From Fulvia fulva (taxonomy: Eukaryota; Ascomycota; Dothideomycetes; Mycosphaerellales; Mycosphaerellaceae), in contig NC_063016.1 of assembly GCF_020509005.1 (NCBI RefSeq), positions 4,402,001-4,466,000 of the forward strand: a DNA stretch of 64,000 bases, given 5' to 3'. Position 1 is the first letter of the stretch, and the number at the start of each line of letters is the position of its first letter. Below, piece after piece: positions 20,280-30,740 of this stretch. The position numbers were made by a program, and so were the translations under genes. The notes below the pieces were generated by a model. The model searched no databases. It saw only the letters and a program-made list of their open reading frames with translations, and was not told where the DNA came from.

Positions 20280-23200
20280 GATCCCTTTGACGTAAAGCCG
20301 ACGACTAACACTAGGAGATAGAACGGCCACTACGCGGCAGATTACACACGCGGCCCCTGTAGACGTAGTTATAGGCGATTATTACGAGCAAATGTTATAC
20401 TACGTCACCGACCTCGAATACGACATCGTCTTTAGCCTACCGTAGCTTATAGCGCACAACCCAAACATCTTCTAGGAGACAGGCGAGGTGGCATTTAGGT
20501 CGGATTACTGCTTTGGTCACTGTCTACAGAATAAGACACCGACAATAGTATAATCCCTAAACCACCGCGAGAAGAAGAAGCAGGCACTAGTACGGTACGG
20601 ACTAGAGCCCTTTACTAGAGATGTAGCGAGCTTTATAGTAGGAGGGGCAGAGCTAAATGTCTTATTATATGACCTAGAAGACATAGACGATGAAGAAGTG
20701 GACTGCTAGGGCGTTTCTTAACGCGCGTAGGGGATGTACGCGCACCGGCCTAGGGCTAAGTGCTTCTACATTATGCCTACTAGGCGTAAGAGCGACGGCG
20801 GAGAGCTTAAGCTAAGTACAATAGCTACTAATGATCTGGACCAATTCTTGAACAAGTAGTTCAATCACAACCCGAAGGAGAGGTTGCCGCTAATGTACTA
20901 CGATATTACGGACGCTTTCTTAGCTAAGGATTATAAAGGACTCCCACCTTACCGACTAGGCGTAGATCATGAGATTCATATTAAGCCTAATAGTCTATAA
21001 GAGCCACTATACCGCAAGCCCTACGGCCTAGCTAAGAAGGAGAACGAGGCAGTTAAGAAATAGCTAGACGAGCAAATATCTAAAGGGAAGGTACGGAAAG
21101 TAGGGCAAAAGACGAACTAGTCTCCTACACTAGTACTAGTGGTACGTAAGCCTAGAGGTAGGCTACGTGTTTATATCGACTATAGAGGATTAAATACGAT
21201 CACTATTAAGAACCGGTATCCGATTCCCTTGATATAAGAGACGCTCAACCGTATATACGGTAAGAAGTACTTCATAAAGCTAGACATTATAGCAGCCTTT
21301 AACAAGTTACGGATAGCTAAAGGGCACGAGTGGTTAATAGCGTTTGCGACACGATACGGCATCTACGAGTGTCTAGTGTTGCCATTCGGCTTGTGTAACG
21401 GACTAGCATCGTTCTAATTATACATTAATAAGGTCTTATAAGAATACCTAGACGACTTTGTGTCGGCCTACCTAGATAACGTACTTATCTTTAGTGACAC
21501 CTTAGAGGAGCACATTGAACACGTACGGAAGGTTCTTACTAAGCTACGCGATATAGGACTTATAGTGGACATCGATAAAAGCGAATTCTACTAATAGAAG
21601 GTGAAGTATCTTAGGCTAATCATAACCCCTAACGGCATCGAGATGGACCCCGAGAAACTCGAATATATTCAGACATAGGAAGCTCCTAAGAACCTGAAGG
21701 ATGTCTAGGCCTTCCTTAGATTTGCCAACTTCTATAGGCGATTTATCGAAGCATTTTCGCGTATAGCTACTCCTCTTATAAACCTGACTAAGTCGGACGG
21801 ACTAAGCAATCATAAGAACAGAAGGATTCAATAGTCACTAGATTGCTAACGAGCCTTTAACAATTTGAAAGCTACGTTTAGTAAAGCCGGTATGCTCGCA
21901 CATTACGTGCTAGGTAGGGAAACAGTAATAGAGACAGATTCTTTAGATTTTATAAACGCCGGCGTGCTTTCGTAGTATGACGACAATGGTATACTACATC
22001 CTATAGCCTTCTACTCGAAGAAGTTGAGTCTATAGGAGTGTAATTATGAAATCTATAATAAGGAACTGTTAGCCATCATCAAGGCTTTTAAGGAATAGAG
22101 ACCCGAGCTCGCCTACGAGGTAGATAATAAGGACTTATAGCTAGTCAAGATTTATACCGACTATAAGAACCTAGAATACTTTATGACGACAAAGCAGCTA
22201 AATCGGTAACAAGCGCGTTAGGCTAAGTTCTTGTTATAGTTCAACTTCAAGATAATATACCGTCTAGGACTTCAAGGTACAAAGCTAGACAGCCTAACGA
22301 GACGTAGCTAGGACCTTCCGTAGGGGGTAGACGACCCTCGGAACTAGCATTAGCATTAGACATTACTGCCTCCTAAGCGATTCCTTAAGATCGCCTCACT
22401 ATAGGCAATAGTAGAAGATACGCCGGAAGAAGAGGAACTAGTACCGCTAAACCCTAAAGCTAAAGAGTTTATGCCTATAGAACGAGATACGCCTACTAAA
22501 CAACCGGCGACGCGTAAAAGTCAGCGGGAAGCCGAACTCGAGTATCGAATGTCGACGGCGTACGTAACCGATAACGAGCTTAAGACCGCGATTAAGGACC
22601 TATAGAAAGACCGCACTCCTATACTACTATAGAGAGCGAAGATTCACCTAGTACACTATAAAGTAGATAGCGACCTACTATATGTTCGAAACCAATACGA
22701 CGGCTAGAGCTTATAGGTACTAAATGACTAAGCTTTATAGACTAGGATAATCAAGATAAACTATAACGCTCTAGTAGTAGGCTATCTAGGACGAGCTCGC
22801 ACTTATAAACTCGTAGCACGTGAATTCTACTAGCCTAGATTAGCGAGATCCGTACGTAGATACACCGCGAATTGCCGTACCTGCCGTATAATAAAATCTC
22901 TATACTCCTAGCCACTAGGATTACTATAGCCACTTCCTGTTCCAGATCGGCCTTAGAAACACATTGCAGTCGACTTCGTTATCGGACTCCTAGATAGCAC
23001 TCTTGACGGCATAGTCTATAACAACATTATAACCGTCACTAATAGGCTCACTAAGGAAGTCGAGCTGATCCCTATTAGCGCAATAATAGCACAGAATGCG
23101 GCAAGGCTTTTCCTTAAATATATGTTCTGTCGGCGCGGGTTTCCTAATACTATTATATTAGACCGTAGCAAGTAGTAGGTTACTACCTTCTAGAAGAAAC

Positions 23201-24230
23201 TCTGTAAGATGCTCCGTACAAATCGTAAGCTAAGTTCTTCGTATCACCTAGAAACTAATAGACAGTTAGAACGTACTAACTAGGCGATAGAACAGTATCT
23301 CCGTATATTTACTAACGAGGCATAGGATAACTAGGCAGAATGGCTATGCCTTGCTCAGTTCGCGATTAACAATCACCTGTCTAAGACTACTAGTATGTCG
23401 CCGTTCTACGCCACCTTAGGATATAACCCTAAGTTTATAGAGCGAGTTGACCTGAACGCTAGAAAGGAGGGAGGACTGACTACTCTCTAGCGACTAGACG
23501 CGCGATCAGTAGAAACCTTTGTACGTCGAATTTGCGAGCTTCATAAACACCTTTAAGAGAATATACGAATGTTATAAGCTCTCTAAGTAGAGGTAGCAAA
23601 CCGCTACCGAAGCATTCCTCTAGACTATAAGGTAGGTGATTAGGTATATCTTAGCACTAAGAACATCCGTACGACTCGACTATCTAAGAAGCTAGACAGG
23701 AGATATGCCGGCCCTTACTAGATCACGGAAGTTATGCCGGCTAGACTCTCTTATCGACTGAAACTATCAAACGCTCTAGTAGGACTTAATAACTGCTTCT
23801 ATACCTTACTACTATAACGAGCCGACTACCCCGATTTCCTACTACTTGAAGGGTAGCATCTAGCGCCGCTACTACCGATAACTATCGAACCTGACACCAC
23901 CGAGGCTAATGTAGCAGCCGATATAGTGGTAGTACCTACGTATATATACGAGGTAGAAAAGATCCTTGATATGTACACCCGTAAGCGGGCAGGCAAGGTG
24001 AAGAAGGGGCACAAGCGCAAAGTAGATATATAGTACAAGGTGAAATAGGCTAGATATCAGAACGAGGAGGATAGTAAGACCTAGCAACCTATAGAGGATA
24101 TACTTGAACACGTAGCCGCCGCTATTATAGACTTTCACTATAACCGGCCGGAGTTGTCTACGCCTATAGGCTTCGTAGCTCTATCTGACTAGTCCCTACT
24201 AGCTACTAAGATACTCGGGCTCAACTCGAT
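20280..24230 (+). pseudogene. Pol of element B2 with chromodomain (stop-ridden)
   Basis: Order of remnants: retropepsin-like segment ending DLEYDIVFSLPW (about 20410-20450); reverse transcriptase (about 20960-21720) with [16 protein letters not shown] and the catalytic box changed to AYLDNVLIF; RNase H (about 21880-22250; ETDSLDF, FYSKKLS, YDYKNLEYF-like); integrase zinc-binding and core (about 22780-23500; AVDFVIGL, then NRLTKEVELIP with Asp lost); chromodomain (about 23940-24180). The second Asp of the RT YxDD box reads as Asn, a RIP-type change. Stops are frequent. Confidence 0.85.
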
Positions 24231-24608
24231 CAGGGTCATTCCGAAAGACACCGTTACGAATGAGTCGCCTCGAGCCTTACCTCTAATAGAATCTGCTCCG
24301 TATATATTCGATACTCGAGTAGAGCCTATAGAGCCTGTAATGATACCTAACTTTGGTCATAAGGATTATACGCGAGTGCGAGCCGAAGACATACTTAGAT
24401 CTAGGGCAAGCTAGCTAACTAGGCAATATGTTTCTCGAAGGAAGCCGGTCGAGGATGGTCTTAATAGAGCGAATGCGATGTTATCGGATGACGACAGGGC
24501 ACTAGAGGATGATTCGGCGTTCGCGCGATTATAGAGCTCGATAGGTAAGTGGCCTTATAAGGTGAATAACGCTTAGAGGACTGAGGCGTGTTTTGGGAGG
24601 GGGGGTAC

Positions 24609-24792
24609 TATTACGGGTAGCCCGCGACCCCTCACTATAGCTACGTCGGCCCGGCTAAACCGCGGACCTTCTGTATCGGGTTAGCGCGGCTTGGCTTTGC
24701 TTTATAACTTCGCCGCGCCTCGCGCTCCTCTTTCGTAGCTTCGTAGAATAACAACTATCTCATTCGGACCCTATAGTACGCGCGCCCTTACA
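24609..24792 (+). repeat. 3' LTR of B copy 2
   Basis: 184 bp, starting TATTACGGG and ending CCCTTACA. It is followed directly by GCTAC, the right target duplication. Confidence 0.93.
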
Positions 24793-24797
24793 GCTAC

Positions 24798-25690
24798 GTA
24801 ATTAACCGTTAAAGGTTAACGAGATTCGACGCGTAAATTTTAGGGTCTAAAGGAGGCCCTTAGCTCGTTAATACTAGGCTATCCTAACTACTGTTCTCTT
24901 ATCCTAAAGCTTATTATACGCCTAGCCAAATATCTTTAACAACTCGGTTATATTATAGTCGTCGGCTTAGGCGCGTCGAAGTAGGTAATAGATCGTAGAT
25001 AGTGCTTTAGGTATACTAGCTATAAGGGCTTAGAACTCGGTTATATCTAGGTTCTTTAGCTCCTCTAGATTATAGCGGAAAGTCTTAGCTACCTATTGTT
25101 CTCCTTCTCCTTTATCTATTACTATGTTATCGTTATAATTAAACTCGATATCCTATCTAGTCGTATATTCTTTTACTTTGTCGTCCCGGATATAGTCGGA
25201 GAGGTTAATCGTCTTAGGTGGTTCGGTAACTAGTTATATTAGTTGCTTAATACGCTACTATATTTGCTCATTAGTTAGCTATTAGGGTTAGGTTTAGTAA
25301 CCTTAAGTCTAGCTACTATTAAATATAAGCGACTCGCGGCGGATCTTAGGGCGACTAGTAAGTAGAGAGTACCTACCGCCTATACTCTTAGCTAGTATCT
25401 TATTAATAAAGGTGTAATTGTTATTGTTGACTTAGACCCATCGCGTTTGTTGCCCGATTAGTATAGAAAACTCGCGATAAGCGCAGTTTCTATATCTTTA
25501 ACCTATTACTTTATAGGTCCTTTGTAGTACGTATTCTATAGTTAGTAAAGGAGGTCTAATAAAGTATAAGGGAGCCGTTCTTAATATAGGGCAAATAACG
25601 AAGTTGTTAGACAGGCTATCTAAGAGGGGCACGAGGTGCGGAAAGTTAATATACAAGCCGAGGCACCCGTGCCGAGTCACGTGACCGACT
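24798..25690 (-). pseudogene. RIP-degraded minus-strand ORF (element C, distal part)
   Basis: One minus-strand frame between about 25200 and 24890 reads as a plausible acidic protein (SDYIRDDKVKEYTT, then FRYNLEELKNLDITEF) broken by TAG and TAA codons, which marks former coding sequence hit by RIP. The family is not recognised. If B2 and LINE2 are removed, this joins the minus-strand gag-like frame at 12706-14096, so both may be parts of one older element. From about 25640 the composition turns normal. Confidence 0.4.
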
Positions 25691-25988
25691 GCCATTCACT
25701 GGACGTCCGCCTGGGCCCGTGACACCTACGGCGATAATAGACGGCTTAAAGTAGATAGACTACACTAGGCGCAGGAAAACTATAGATAGCGTAACTAGTT
25801 AGATTACGAGAAACAGCTTTAGTAGCTCTACGTGTCGGTATCGATTTTGCTAGGGCGGTGAGATAGAGAGCTCCACTCGTCGTTGCGCTCACACTTATGG
25901 GTCTCACAGGCCCATACAGCACATTTTTGCGTCGCGTGCCTCACACGCTTTCACTCTGTCCATTTCGTCCAACACGCTAGCCAACAGC

Positions 25989-26519
25989 ATGTCCGAGACC
26001 CAAGACACAGCCGCATCCCCCAACTTCGCCCTCCTCGATATTGACATGCACACGCTCATAACCCGAGACTTTACCTTCCCAGCCAGCATCTCCGAGAAAG
26101 AGCAAGAATTCATCGCACACATCCGCAAAGCTCTCCGTGACATGATCACAGCCATCAACGATCGGAACTTCTCCAACGAGGTTTTTGCTCGAATCCTGGG
26201 ACCCAAGTCACAAGAAATTCTCGGAAGGGCCGTACTTTGCTCATTGCACGGGATCGAAAGTTCTGGAGAATATTCGCGGCTTTGCGCAGGATGAGCCTAC
26301 TTTTTGGATCAAGTTGGGAACTGTGAGTGTCGTGCCAGATGTGAGGAAGAATACAGCTCAGACGGTGTATGCCATGGAGCTGCATGGTGTGCCGGAGCGT
26401 GTTACGAGACCGGCTGTGACGCAGCAGGAGTGGAAGAAGTCAGCGGCAGATGGCCGCTCAGGAACTGCTCAGTGTGCCCAAGGCACCAAGCATGCGGTAT
26501 CAACACCCATTCCTGTTAG
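25989..26519 (+). pseudogene. Probable SnoaL/NTF2-like small protein, frame broken
   Basis: An ATG at 25989 opens a frame with LLDIDMHTLITRDFTFPA and a helix-rich stretch, which loses sense after about residue 75 and stops at 26292. The plausible continuation lies in another frame (about 26240-26440: FAQDEPTFWIKLGTVSVV, then YAMELHGVPERVTR, QQEWKK). A third frame (about 26440-26519, GRWPLRNCSV) continues from there. This order resembles fungal SnoaL-like proteins, whose C-terminus usually has an EWK...W pattern. Either introns or two frameshifts explain it. I found no clean GT-AG pair at 26190-26250, so decay is more likely. It sits 250 bp from the RIP compartment. The family call is tentative. 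Confidence 0.4.
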
Positions 26520-26520
26520 A

Positions 26521-26619
26521 GAGTCCAGTTAGCGTTGGGTTTTGCCTAGGTTCCCTTGGAGAGTCCAGTGAGCATTGGGTCTCCTCCAATCCTGTTGGCC
26601 AGCCCGGTCAGTGATGGGT
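26521..26619. repeat. Imperfect 40-bp tandem repeat, about 2.5 copies
   Basis: The core GAGTCCAGTTAGCGTTGGGT (26521-26540) recurs as GAGTCCAGTGAGCATTGGGT (26561-26580) and as CAGCCCGGTCAGTGATGGGT (26600-26619), a period of 39-40 bp. Confidence 0.6.
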
Positions 26620-26639
26620 TCTGCACTGTCATGCCTGGC

Positions 26640-27605
26640 GTGCGATGGGGACTGCGTCGGTCGCTCCGACGTGGTCCTACCGCGCCCAAAGGCACACTAG
26701 GCACCTGTTCAGCGGAGGTCGGAGGTTCGAAGCCTTCTTTCGACGTCGTATTACATTCTTTTTGTTTCATTATAGATCGTGCCGGATCTGGGCAGGCCGT
26801 TTCCTTACTGCACAGGAGCGCTCGCATACATACATAAGAATCGCGATCTGGGACGGCCCCCTTTCTGGCTTCAAAGCAAACCTTGCTCACTTGACTTGGC
26901 AGAATGCCAGTGCACTGAACGAAAGGACGAGATCATTGCGGTTGTGTCAACGATATCTGAGTCAGCAGATGTGAATCCAGAGTATCTCGTGTTGCATGAT
27001 CGTTGACAGCAGGTGCGGTACAGTGGATGTGGACTACATACATCACTATCTTACACTGTGGTTCCACGAGCTCAGCGTAGCCTGAGGTTCCACCGAAAGT
27101 GTCTAATGACACGATGCGGGCATGTTCATTACGCCATGTCCCTGCCTTGAGAGTAATCGGTCTTCTGACGGTGGTCTAGTCATTCCAACGGCCGTGAACC
27201 ATCCGAGAAGTTGAGATCCTTGCGAGTCATGGTGGAGTAGCCGCCCGGGAATCGCTACGATCATTGGGTTTCTTTTGGATCCACCCTTCGCAACATTCTC
27301 CCGACGCCTGCAGTGTACTAGATGTTGCAGTGTAGGTTGAACTCATTGGGTTTCTGCATGGCCTGGTCTGGCGACTCTGCGGCGCATGAAATTAGACCAT
27401 CTGGAGCTAGATAGCTTGGTACCTCCCGCCGCGGTGGGTCTCCTGCAGCTGCGGGCGGTCTGTCAGTAGACTTTGTCATACTTCGCGAGGGGCCTCGTTC
27501 GGTGAGCTGTCGAAGTTGTGTCGGTCGTGCAGCGTTGGAGAGAACCCCCGTGGTTTCGATTACGGTTTGTGGTCGTTGGATCATTCCACCAAGGGTTAGA
27601 TACTC
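26640..27605. other. Intergenic, no supported gene
   Basis: Short open frames only, none protein-like. A GGTTCGAAGCC element near 26723-26733 matches an RNA polymerase III B-box, with a T-arm-like hairpin around it, but no full cloverleaf could be folded by eye. Confidence 0.5.
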
Positions 27606-29140
27606 TCAATCATCGGCCGATCGCCTCGGCCAGCTGGGGTTCGAGGACATGATCGGACTCATATTCGGCAAGATTGGATCTTCGTCCCCGTCCCGCGCCG
27701 GTCGCTTCGTGACCCAAGCCTGAACCTGAGCTCGCGCCTTTTCCTGCCCCTTTTCTGAGATCATGGGCAGCGTAGCCTCGTACCTCCTTACTCGTTCCCT
27801 TGCTTCTTTCTGCTCTGGTTCGTCGATTTCGACGGAACCAGAAGGCGAATTCGAGTGCTTCGGCATGTAGTTGCTCTGCTGGACCTGGCGACGAGCCCAT
27901 TCCATGTCCTCTTCTTCGATCGTGGAGAACATCTCGCCCTTGGTTGGAGAGGCAACTGCAGTGGAACAGTCGGACAGAGGGTAGACCTTGCCATTCTCAT
28001 CCGTCGTGTACGCCATGATGTACGATGCCCTTGGATTGGTGGGATTCCAGTCAGTGCCAGAGTACTGGCCTGGTGCAGTCGTTCTGCTCCTGCCAGAGCG
28101 GCTGGTTTGCATGGTGAAGTCGGGGAAGTACCTTCGGAAGAAGGCTCTGACGAACGGTATGCAGACGCATATGATGGCAAGCTGTGTCTCCACGACTGAC
28201 GCGGCGTATAGCTTATATCCCCACCAGCTGAGGTCAGGGTCGTTTCCCATCTTCCAAAGGTAGTACGTTCGTGCTACTCCAACGCCAGTGACCCTGAAAG
28301 CCGCGCGTTAGTCATAATGAAAGGGTAGCCTCGATTTTGTTCTGTGGAACTCACAAAAAGCCAACGCAGAAAAGACAATTCAGTAGTATCTTCTGTCGCC
28401 TAGTCGTGCCGACATCGTACTTCTGGAACATGAGACAGGGCAATGCTGCCGTCCAAAAGTCGGAAGCGATGGTGATGGTACCAGTAGCGATAGTCACGGC
28501 ATCTCCGTTGATGCAGTAGTATGTTTTGTTGGCCGTGTCCATGAAGAGGAAGTCCCAGTAGTAGTGCAAAGGGCGACACATGAAGCAATACGCAAAGAAG
28601 ATGCCGATGCCGGTTCCGATGGTGATGAACATGAGCACCCAGATCGTGCGAACCCATTTGTCGCTGTAGGTGTTCTTGGCCATGCGACGGTAGAACAAGA
28701 GCACCGAGCATTTTGTGAAGACGGATGCCAGAAGGAAGAAAATCTGTGCAAGCCAGGCGTTCTGATATCGCTGTCAGTATGTGAGCTTGGATGGGCGATG
28801 CATAGGTTGGGCTTACAAGCAGCGACGGAGAAAAGTCCGTCGGCGGATAATTCCATAGGTGCCGACCAGTGTGAAACTGCCACTCGCCTCTACACGCTGC
28901 GACAGTGAGAGCTGTCGACGATATCCAAGCCAGGACGATCAAGGTATCGTCAATACCGAATGGTCCTGATCGTCGGTTGGCTCGCAAGTAGATACGTCCG
29001 GCGACCAGGATCGTGGATATCAGCTGCCAGACTATTACAAATGGGCCCATCCATGACTGCTGCTCCGGTGGGTCTGCATAGTTGGGCTTGGGCCACTTGG
29101 CTATGTCTTCGATCGTGGGTGTGTAGAAGTTGCCTGGCAT
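27606..29140 (-). CDS. SAT4/PTH11-type integral membrane protein (fungal rhodopsin-like domain)
   Basis: Three exons: 29140-28817, 28761-28355, 28293-27606. Introns are 28762-28816 (GTAAGC...CAG, 55 bp, phase 0) and 28294-28354 (GTGAGT...CAG, 61 bp). The product is 472 residues. Hydrophobic segments give about seven helices: FVIVWQLISTILVAGRIYLR, DDTLIVLAWISS, AQIFFLLASVFTKCSVLLFY, TIWVLMFITIGTGIGIFF, a Cys-bearing loop (FMCRPLHYYWDF...YYCINGDAV), ASDFWTAALPC, LLNCLFCVGFL and YAASVVETQLAIICVCIPF. The order GRIYLR...DD...C(R/K)P...ASD(F/I)...ETQLAIIC is the SAT4-family pattern. A 150-residue charged cytoplasmic tail follows. Members are orphan plasma-membrane proteins, some linked to surface sensing; the ligand is unknown. 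The frame is intact across both junctions. Confidence 0.88.
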
Positions 29141-30470
29141 GATGTCGCGTGCGGCTCGGACTGCGCGTCAGCCAACTGGTCCAGTGTCCAGTGACCTCGG
29201 TTCGACCGGGTCTTGCTGCAGGTGCGCAAGTCAATAGATGAAGTGCCGAGAGTTGAAGTCGTGACGGACAAGGATCGAATATGGGACTCCAGCTCGAGGC
29301 TTCGAGGTCAGCACGAAAGATGAAGTCCGCTGTCGGGGCGTAGGTATGCGACAAGGAAGAGGGCCGATCCATCTTCCCACTTGTCGACAGGCGGACTACT
29401 CTTGTATGATCAGCCCGTGGCGTCTCCAACAGTTCGATGGTACCTGAAATTGGCTGCAGCAAAGGCGGGGTGGTCCGGACGGTCGAACTCTGCTTCACGC
29501 TACACCTGTGCGGCGAAGGGGTTGTGGAGAGTGGGAGGCACTGGAGAGCACTCTATCTGCAGCGTGAGTCACGCTACCTCGCTTGGGGCCGGATCTACAG
29601 ACTACAGCTGAAAGGTGTTGTCGATCGAGAGACGCGAGACACGAAAGCCCACTGCCTCATCGAGGAGCACAGGACGTGATGCACGAAGTCAATGTATAGA
29701 GATCTCGCAGCAGATCGGCGACGACTTTCTTGAATGCATAGCCTTCGAGATTCACTTTCGGTTGTGGTCCAACGGAGCAGTAGTAGGTGATGGCGAGCTG
29801 ACGCCAGATGTCGTCCGAATTATCCTTCACGTTGTCGCTTCATCAGCTGAGCTTGCGCTTCACAACGTTTTCAACGAAGCCAGCTGCTCAGTGCTCAACA
29901 GTGTTGCCGATCAATTTGACGACTTGTTAATAGTCAAGGCGCCGCCAGGCTTTCTTCCTCACAGGAAGCTCTTCTATCCACTCGTGCAAAATGCTTTCCG
30001 TCGGTCCAGTCTGCCGGCGTTGGTCCCTTGTGCGAACGCTCCGGATGTCGCGAATGCTTCCGTAGTGCTGCAGCCTACCTGCACTAGGCTGCACACATGC
30101 AAAAGGTCGATCTTTGTATCTCGATATGAGCTATCAAACACCGCTGCTGCGACTGGACGCTTGATTCGGCAGAGCTCAAGAGATGCTGTATCAGAGCTCA
30201 AGAGATGCTGTATCAGAGCTCAAGAGATGCTGTATCAGAGCTCAGGATAGAGTGTCGGGCTCCTATACATTGTCAAATACAGAAGAGCCGGTGCTTCAGC
30301 TTGGTAGCTCCAGTAGTGTTGGGACAAGAGGAAATGCTCAGTGAGCATGATGGCAACGGCTAGGAGCGTGAGATCGGCAAGCAGGTCGCGGTGATTGGAC
30401 ACTTCTAGAACGCTAGCATAAACACCTGGTGCACTCGGCTTTCCCGGTCCGCTGAATCGCGAGTCTTGTA
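29141..30470. other. Intergenic with a 22-bp tandem repeat
   Basis: No convincing gene. A plus-strand open frame (29615-30250) has no recognisable domain and ends in the tandem repeat 30172-30245 (unit GAGCTCAAGAGATGCTGTATCA, about 3.4 copies), so I do not call it. Confidence 0.5.
30172..30245. repeat. 22-bp perfect tandem repeat, about 3.4 copies
   Basis: The unit GAGCTCAAGAGATGCTGTATCA starts at 30172, 30194 and 30216, with a partial copy at 30238. Confidence 0.9.
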
Positions 30471-30740
30471 AAAAATTCCAGAAAATAAGATAGTTATGAC
30501 TTCGTAGTATAGCTAGATACGAGAATACAAATTTCTAGAAATATAGAACTAATATAGATCTATCGATAATTTGAGTTTCGTAATATTAAATACGCTATAG
30601 TAGGAGTTATAACTATATATACAAACGTTCGTCGTAAATTATCGACGTCGATAAGCGCTAAGACTTTGCTATTCTTTGCTCTCGGGAAAATAGACTCTTA
30701 GTATATAGCATTTTAAGGCACGTATTCGGTAACGTATATA
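30471..30740. other. AT-rich RIP-like flank of LINE3
   Basis: A sudden AT-rich, TpA-rich stretch with no open frame, like the left compartment. It is probably a remnant of an older repeat into which LINE3 inserted. Confidence 0.5.

Larger units (their letters stand above)
17572..24792 (+). mobile_element. Ty3/gypsy retrotransposon B, copy 2 (complete, RIP-inactivated)
   Basis: A structurally complete 7.2-kb element: two 184-bp LTRs, a purine-rich tract before the 3' LTR (24594-24605), and 5-bp target duplications GCTAC at 17567-17571 and 24793-24797. Gag comes first, then protease, reverse transcriptase, RNase H, integrase and chromodomain in the Ty3/gypsy chromovirus order. Every frame is broken by stops, mostly TAG, and CpA/TpG are depleted, so it is dead by RIP. 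B1 (2410-12705) is the second copy and the two are collinear. Confidence 0.93.

Noticed and set aside
1..25700. CRISPR-like, prophage or plasmid interpretation of the repeats
   Set aside because: Repeats are LTRs, LINE tails and target duplications in a eukaryotic, spliced-gene context.
26650..26740. Possible tRNA on the plus strand
   Set aside because: B-box and T-arm are present, but no anticodon stem and no matching acceptor stem could be folded.
29615..30250. Plus-strand frame of 211 codons
   Set aside because: No recognisable domain, start not in a convincing context, and the end is a 22-bp tandem repeat. Left as intergenic.
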